Shown: one piece after another, positions 22,019-25,422 of the stretch
How positions within the stretch are numbered: the first letter of the stretch is position 1
Layout: each line of letters begins with the position of its first letter
Assembly: GCA_035559595.1 (NCBI GenBank)
Contig: DATMBF010000039.1
Span: 1 to 25,422 of the forward strand
DNA length: 25,422 nt
Source of the DNA: DATMBF01 sp035559595
Lineage (GTDB): Bacteria; Bacteroidota; Ignavibacteria; UBA10030
Reading direction: 5' to 3'
Program-made: the position numbers and the translations under genes
Notes under the pieces: model-generated
The model's database searches: none
The model's input: only the letters and a program-made list of their open reading frames with translations
Told to the model about the DNA's origin: nothing

Positions 22019-22781
22019 ACGTTCGGCATCGGAGGATGTGGCGACTTTCTACGACGCACTCGCTCCAAACTATGATGAGATGACCGGCTTTCAGAAGCGC
22101 TTTGTTCAAGAGAAACCGTTCTTCCGGCTCCTTGTGGAGAAGTACGGCATTGCCTCCGCGCTCGATGCCGGGTGTGGAACGGGATTCCACGCGTTGCTGC
22201 TGGCTCAGTTAGGAGTGAAGGTTACGGGCATCGACCTTTCGCGCGATATGTTGAGGCGCGCCGAACAGCATGCACGAGAGCTTGGGGTAAAGGTTGAATT
22301 CTTGCAGGCCAATTTCCAGACTCCCCTCAAGAAGAAACAATTTGACGCCGTCTTCTGTCTTGGAAACTCCCTGGCGCACGTTTTGAGGATGGAGGACCTA
22401 CGGGCGACACTCAAAGGGTTCGCGCAGATGCTTACACCCGGCAAGATTGTGTTTCTTCAAACCCTCAACTACGACAGAATTCTCGCACAAAAAGAACGGG
22501 TGCAGAGCATCAAAGAATCCAACGGGACGACGTTCATTCGATTCTACGATTACGGAGAAGAGACAATTGTCTTTAATCTCCTCACAATCGGAAAGACCAA
22601 GAGCTCAATAGAACAGAAGTTGCAGTCCGTCGAACTTCGACCGTGGCTTCAGACCGAGCTCATCACGTTGCTGGGGGAGATCGGATTCGATGATGTGAAG
22701 TCTTTCGGTGGCATCTCCATGGAGGAGTTTCATCCGGAAACTTCAACAAACCTGGTGATATTAGCTCGAAAGTCAGGATAG
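22002..22781 (+). CDS. Class I SAM-dependent methyltransferase
   Basis: A 259-residue cytosolic enzyme. Motif I, ALDAGCGTGFHALLLA, is about 50 residues in, followed by VTGIDLSRDMLRRA (the acidic ribose-binding residue is the Asp) and FDAVFCLGNSLAHV (motif IV region). The opening FYDALAPNYDEM is typical of small-molecule and quinone methyltransferases of the UbiE/glycine-sarcosine type. The substrate is unknown. Overlap with the polyferredoxin gene and a three-base gap to the next gene tie it to the operon, so a quinone, heme or small toxic product could be its target, but nothing here proves that. Confidence 0.87.
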   Translation: MAQTTKRSASEDVATFYDALAPNYDEMTGFQKRFVQEKPFFRLLVEKYGIASALDAGCGTGFHALLLAQLGVKVTGIDLSRDMLRRAEQHARELGVKVEFLQANFQTPLKKKQFDAVFCLGNSLAHVLRMEDLRATLKGFAQMLTPGKIVFLQTLNYDRILAQKERVQSIKESNGTTFIRFYDYGEETIVFNLLTIGKTKSSIEQKLQSVELRPWLQTELITLLGEIGFDDVKSFGGISMEEFHPETSTNLVILARKSG

Positions 22782-22784
22782 CAG

Positions 22785-23240
22785 ATGTTTTCAACGGTAC
22801 GATACTTTATCAAAACGAGTCTGACGTTTCTCTTCGTCGGGATCGCGACGGGGCTGTACATGTCGGTCGTGCGACATCTGTTTGAGTGGGGACTTCCACC
22901 CGACCTGATATCAGCCCACGCTCATGTCATTCTGGTTGGCACCGTGATGATGATGATCATGGGTGTAGCGCTCTGGCTCTTTCCCAAAGCGCCCGCGGAG
23001 GACACACGGTACAATCCGGAGTTAATCCGGGTCGCCTACTGGATCATCACTCTCGCCACGGCGGTTCGATTTTTGGCGCAGACGACCGTGGCATTCATCG
23101 AAGCTCGTGAGCTTCGGTGGATCATTGCTGCGGCATCCTTCTTCCAGGTGGCTGCATTTGGCTTGTATGCATTCTCGATGTGGGGACGAATTCGCGCTGC
23201 GGGAAGTGCACTGCGAGAGGCGCATGGAGAGAGATTTTGA
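22785..23240 (+). CDS. Short four-helix membrane protein resembling part of heme-copper oxidase subunit I
   Basis: A 151-residue membrane protein with four hydrophobic segments (about 10-30, 41-65, 82-104 and 110-132). Segment two starts SAHAHVILVGTVMMMIMGVALWLFPKA, like the low-spin-heme His helix of cbb3/NO-reductase-type subunit I (compare ALTHIATLGWVSMIIFGAMYQLVP in the gene at 24982). A full subunit I is 450 or more residues with six metal-binding histidines, so this is far too short to be an oxidase by itself. It could be a heme-binding membrane subunit or a shortened relative. It lies three bases after the methyltransferase stop. I do not recognise a named family. Confidence 0.8.
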   Translation: MFSTVRYFIKTSLTFLFVGIATGLYMSVVRHLFEWGLPPDLISAHAHVILVGTVMMMIMGVALWLFPKAPAEDTRYNPELIRVAYWIITLATAVRFLAQTTVAFIEARELRWIIAAASFFQVAAFGLYAFSMWGRIRAAGSALREAHGERF

Positions 23241-23272
23241 GCATGGAAAGAAATGAACGAAAGGGAAAAGCT

Positions 23273-23506
23273 ATGAACACGACCAAACTACTGGACATTC
23301 GACCTGTCCCGCCGCTGCAGAAGCATCCGCTCATTTTTCAGACGTTTGACGGGCTTGCTGTTGGCGAAACGTTTCAGCTCATCAACGACCACGAGCCGCG
23401 GCCCTTGTTCTACCAGTTTCAATTCGAGCGTCCCGGGCAATTTGAGTGGGCGTACGAAGAGCAGGGTCCGACCGTGTGGCGTGTCAACATTACCAAGGTG
23501 AAATGA
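23273..23506 (+). CDS. Single-domain DUF2249 protein
   Basis: A 77-residue protein consisting of one DUF2249 domain: LLDIRPVPPLQKHPLIFQTF, GETFQLINDHEPRPLFYQF and a Trp-containing GPTVWRVNITK end. The family is TusA-like in fold, is common in NO-related gene neighbourhoods, and has no proven biochemical role. I chose the ATG at 23273 for its AAGGGA ribosome site; ATG at 23243 is an alternative that adds ten charged residues. The stop overlaps the NorC-like gene (ATGA). Confidence 0.85.
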   Translation: MNTTKLLDIRPVPPLQKHPLIFQTFDGLAVGETFQLINDHEPRPLFYQFQFERPGQFEWAYEEQGPTVWRVNITKVK

Positions 23507-23913
23507 TGACCCGCGAAAGCGCCGTAGTGTTTGCGAAGTTCGGGAGCCTGTTCCTTGCCTCTCTCGTCGTGCTGCTGGTTGTGAACAGTCTTGCGCGGGG
23601 GAGTAATGGATCGGCAGAGACGCCGTGGCGAACATTCAACCCCACGGCGAACGACATCCACGAAGGGCGTGTGATGATGGAGCGCAACGGCTGCTTTTCC
23701 TGTCACGCTGTAAATGGGTTCGGCGGACAGATCGGTCCGGCACTGAACGGTGTGAAGGAGCGAAAGAGCAGAGAAGAGCTTTTTCGCTGGATTAAATCTC
23801 CCTGGTCGGTGAAGCCCGGGACGAAGATGCCACAATACAACCTTACCGATGACACGATTCTGAAAATCATCAGTTATCTCGAAACGAAAGACTCGGTGAA
23901 GGTGCAACAATGA
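23503..23913 (+). CDS. Membrane-anchored monoheme cytochrome c, NorC-like
   Basis: A 136-residue protein with one N-terminal transmembrane helix (about 10-28) and a periplasmic cytochrome c domain carrying a single GCFSCH heme site near residue 65. The later PGTKMPQYNLTDDTILKIISYL supplies the distal Met ligand and final helix. This layout, and the motif context GGQIGPAL...W...PGTKMP, is that of NorC, the electron-entry subunit of cytochrome c-dependent nitric oxide reductase. Other small membrane cytochromes share this plan. It overlaps the DUF2249 gene before it and the DUF1858-DUF2249 gene after it by four bases each, so the three are made together. Confidence 0.88.
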   Translation: MMTRESAVVFAKFGSLFLASLVVLLVVNSLARGSNGSAETPWRTFNPTANDIHEGRVMMERNGCFSCHAVNGFGGQIGPALNGVKERKSREELFRWIKSPWSVKPGTKMPQYNLTDDTILKIISYLETKDSVKVQQ

Positions 23914-24788
23914 TGACGTCAGAAATGATATCGCCAAAGATGATTACGAAAGACTGGAAAGTCTCGAAAGTGTTGGAGGAATACCCGCAAACGTTGGAGA
24001 TATTTGTGGCTGCAACGCCGCACTTCAAGAAGCTGCGGAATCCATTGCTGAGAAAAGCGCTTGCATCGCGAGTGACGGTGTTACAGGCGGCGAAAATCGG
24101 TGGTGTTGATGTCGATGAGCTGCTCAAGAACCTGAACGCCGCCGTTGGTCTTGAGTATGTTCCTCAGAACGACACACCGGCGAATGAGACTCAAGAGTTG
24201 CAGGATGAGTTCGAGAGCGTCAATCAGGCAATCATCGAAACCATTGCCAGCGAGGAAGTGGTGCTTGATGTCCGTCCCATCATTTCCTCTGGCTCCGATC
24301 CACTCAAGACGATTCTGCAAACAGTGCGAGGGCTTCGGGAGGGTCAAGCGTTGCATCTGATCAATTCGTTCGAGCCGATTCCGTTGTATTCGGTTCTCGG
24401 CGATAAAGGATTTCAGCATTTCACGCGTAACGTGATGGGGGTGTGGCACGTCTGGTTCTTTCGGTCAAACGATGGAACAAACAGCTTGTCCCGCGAAGCG
24501 GGATCCCGTACGACGGAACAGCAAGCAGACAGCAGCAAATCAACAGAACCCGTCGAGGCAGAAGAGAGAATCATCGAGCTTGATGTGCGCGGACTTGCTC
24601 CGCCCGAGCCGATGATGAAGATTCTCGAAAAACTCCCTGAGGTCGACGCGCGTACGATTCTGCTCGTCCACCATCATCGCGAGCCGATGCTTCTCTATGA
24701 AAAGCTCGAACGGAGGGGGTACCAAGCAGTGACCGAAAAAGTGGGGGAGGAGTACTACAAAGTTGTCATTCGGAAACAAGGACGTTGA
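23910..24788 (+). CDS. DUF1858-DUF2249-DUF2249 three-domain protein
   Basis: A 292-residue soluble protein. Residues about 9-75 (WKVSKVLEEYPQTLEIFVAA, LRKALASRVTVLQAAKIGGVDVDELLKNLN) form a DUF1858/ScdA_N domain, the type found at the N-terminus of di-iron RIC/YtfE-like repair proteins. Residues about 112-195 (VVLDVRPI, LHLINSFEPIPLYSVL) and 225-291 (IIELDVRGLAPPEPMMKILEKL, EPMLLYEKLERRGY) are two DUF2249 domains, separated by a Ser/Thr/Glu-rich linker of about 25 residues. There is no di-iron hemerythrin part, so it is not RIC itself. Its place after the NorC-like gene suggests a role in NO or nitrosative-damage handling. Confidence 0.86.
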   Translation: MMTSEMISPKMITKDWKVSKVLEEYPQTLEIFVAATPHFKKLRNPLLRKALASRVTVLQAAKIGGVDVDELLKNLNAAVGLEYVPQNDTPANETQELQDEFESVNQAIIETIASEEVVLDVRPIISSGSDPLKTILQTVRGLREGQALHLINSFEPIPLYSVLGDKGFQHFTRNVMGVWHVWFFRSNDGTNSLSREAGSRTTEQQADSSKSTEPVEAEERIIELDVRGLAPPEPMMKILEKLPEVDARTILLVHHHREPMLLYEKLERRGYQAVTEKVGEEYYKVVIRKQGR

Positions 24789-24802
24789 AGGGAACAAACA
24801 CA

Positions 24803-24985
24803 ATGTCAGCGATCGATGAGTTAAACTGGTTTCTTGAGAATATTGAGAAGGAGACAAACTTGTGCGAGTGGTTGGAGGAGCAGAAAAAAGAGATTCTTCT
24901 GTTGAAAACCGAGAACGAGCGTCAGCGGGCAGTGCGACGCTTGATCATTGAGTATGTGGCATTACATCGAAAGCTAGGGGAATGA
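24803..24985 (+). CDS. Small helical protein of unknown function
   Basis: A 60-residue, charged, helical protein with one Cys (NLCEWLEEQKKE). The ATG at 24803 has a GAAGGGA ribosome site nine bases upstream; a TTG at 24785 is the alternative. Its stop overlaps the start of the oxidase-like gene (ATGA), which supports translation. I recognise no family. It may be an accessory of the membrane protein that follows. Confidence 0.65.
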   Translation: MSAIDELNWFLENIEKETNLCEWLEEQKKEILLLKTENERQRAVRRLIIEYVALHRKLGE

Positions 24986-25422
24986 CGACACCGACAAACA
25001 TCGCATCGAGTCTCTCGCCGCCCTTCTCAATGGTGAGCAAGTACTTTATTGCTGCCGTTGCCTCCTTTGTCGTGGTTGCGGGGTTATTGGTATTGTTTTC
25101 GGCAGACATTCACGGGCATCACTTTCAGCCGAAGCTTCTCGCGCTGACGCACATTGCAACGCTCGGCTGGGTTTCGATGATTATCTTTGGCGCCATGTAT
25201 CAGCTTGTGCCGGTGGTGTTGGAGGTGAAACTGTTCAGCGCGACGTTGGGGGAGATTCAGTTCTGGTTGTATGTCCTGGGTATTCTCGGATTGGTGTACG
25301 GATTCTGGGGCTTCAATGTCGGCATACATTTTACGGCCTCGGCCTCTCTTGTGACACTCGCCATTCTGATCTTCATCGTGAACCTCTTCTTCACCATGAC
25401 CAACGTGACGAAGTGGAATCTC
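24982..25422 (+). CDS. Heme-copper oxidase/NO reductase subunit I-like membrane protein (3' end outside window)
   Basis: An open frame of 147 codons that runs off the window. After a 20-residue lead it shows four hydrophobic segments (about 20-41, 51-79, 91-112 and 115-138). ALTHIATLGWVSMIIFGAMYQLVP, with a His at the start of a helix, is the helix pattern seen in cbb3-type and NO-reductase subunit I and in related short proteins such as NnrS. The gene begins in an ATGA overlap with the 60-residue gene. If it continues as a full subunit I, this locus would encode the catalytic partner of the NorC-like cytochrome. Only the missing part can show the other histidines and settle whether it is a reductase. 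Confidence 0.8.
   Translation, partial: MTTPTNIASSLSPPFSMVSKYFIAAVASFVVVAGLLVLFSADIHGHHFQPKLLALTHIATLGWVSMIIFGAMYQLVPVVLEVKLFSATLGEIQFWLYVLGILGLVYGFWGFNVGIHFTASASLVTLAILIFIVNLFFTMTNVTKWNL

Noticed and set aside
1..25422. CRISPR arrays, insertion sequences, tRNA or rRNA genes
   Set aside because: I saw no regularly spaced repeats, no transposase or integrase motifs and no tRNA-like cloverleaf or rRNA conserved stretch.

Overview
The window looks like a chromosomal segment of a Gram-negative bacterium with an anaerobic or micro-aerobic respiratory lifestyle. It carries outer-membrane multiheme cytochromes, a CcmF-type cytochrome c assembly factor, ferredoxin-dependent 2-oxoacid oxidoreductase, sigma-54-type promoters and a nitric-oxide-style Rrf2 locus. 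This mix fits the Ignavibacteria/Bacteroidota-Chlorobi side of the tree or a Geobacter-like lineage. I cannot settle taxonomy from sequence alone. Every gene I accept is on the + strand.

Layout. (a) 1-840 is the 3' end of katG, followed by a clean terminator. (b) 1282-5918 is a four-gene electron-conduit operon: a beta-barrel outer-membrane protein, a 14-heme periplasmic or membrane-tethered cytochrome, and two multiheme lipoprotein cytochromes. Each lipoprotein also has one unusual CxxxxCH heme motif, and the second has a short collagen-like linker. It ends at a long-stem terminator. (c) 6332-12203 is a tight operon behind a sigma-54 (-24/-12) promoter: ccmF-like heme lyase, alanine dehydrogenase, a CoA-transferase of the acetyl-CoA hydrolase/4-hydroxybutyrate type and a radical SAM protein. 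(d) 12560-15057 holds a small Cys-rich protein with an unclear start, overlapping the malic enzyme-phosphotransacetylase fusion maeB. (e) 15497-18498 is a 2-oxoacid:ferredoxin oxidoreductase operon (delta-alpha-beta-gamma, all with ATGA overlaps) plus a small helical protein, behind a second sigma-54 promoter. (f) 18897-20210 is a methionine gamma-lyase-like PLP enzyme behind a third sigma-54 promoter. (g) 20278-25422 is an Rrf2-regulated locus that continues past the window: Fe-S Rrf2 regulator, NapH/CcoG/NosR-like polyferredoxin, methyltransferase, a short heme-copper-oxidase-like membrane protein, a DUF2249 protein, a NorC-like cytochrome c, a DUF1858-DUF2249-DUF2249 protein, a 60-residue protein and a second oxidase subunit I-like protein.

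How the parts may work together (inference). Malic enzyme-Pta, the ferredoxin oxidoreductase, alanine dehydrogenase and the CoA-transferase all move carbon between C3/C4 acids and acyl-CoA while making or using reductant. CcmF would support maturation of the many c-type cytochromes in the first part. Three matching sigma-54 promoters suggest that regions c, e and f answer to activators of the same class. The last locus looks like a nitric-oxide or nitrosative-stress module. It is the best candidate for a poorly described system, because its two oxidase-like membrane proteins, NorC-like cytochrome and DUF2249 proteins resemble parts of a NO reductase in an unfamiliar arrangement.
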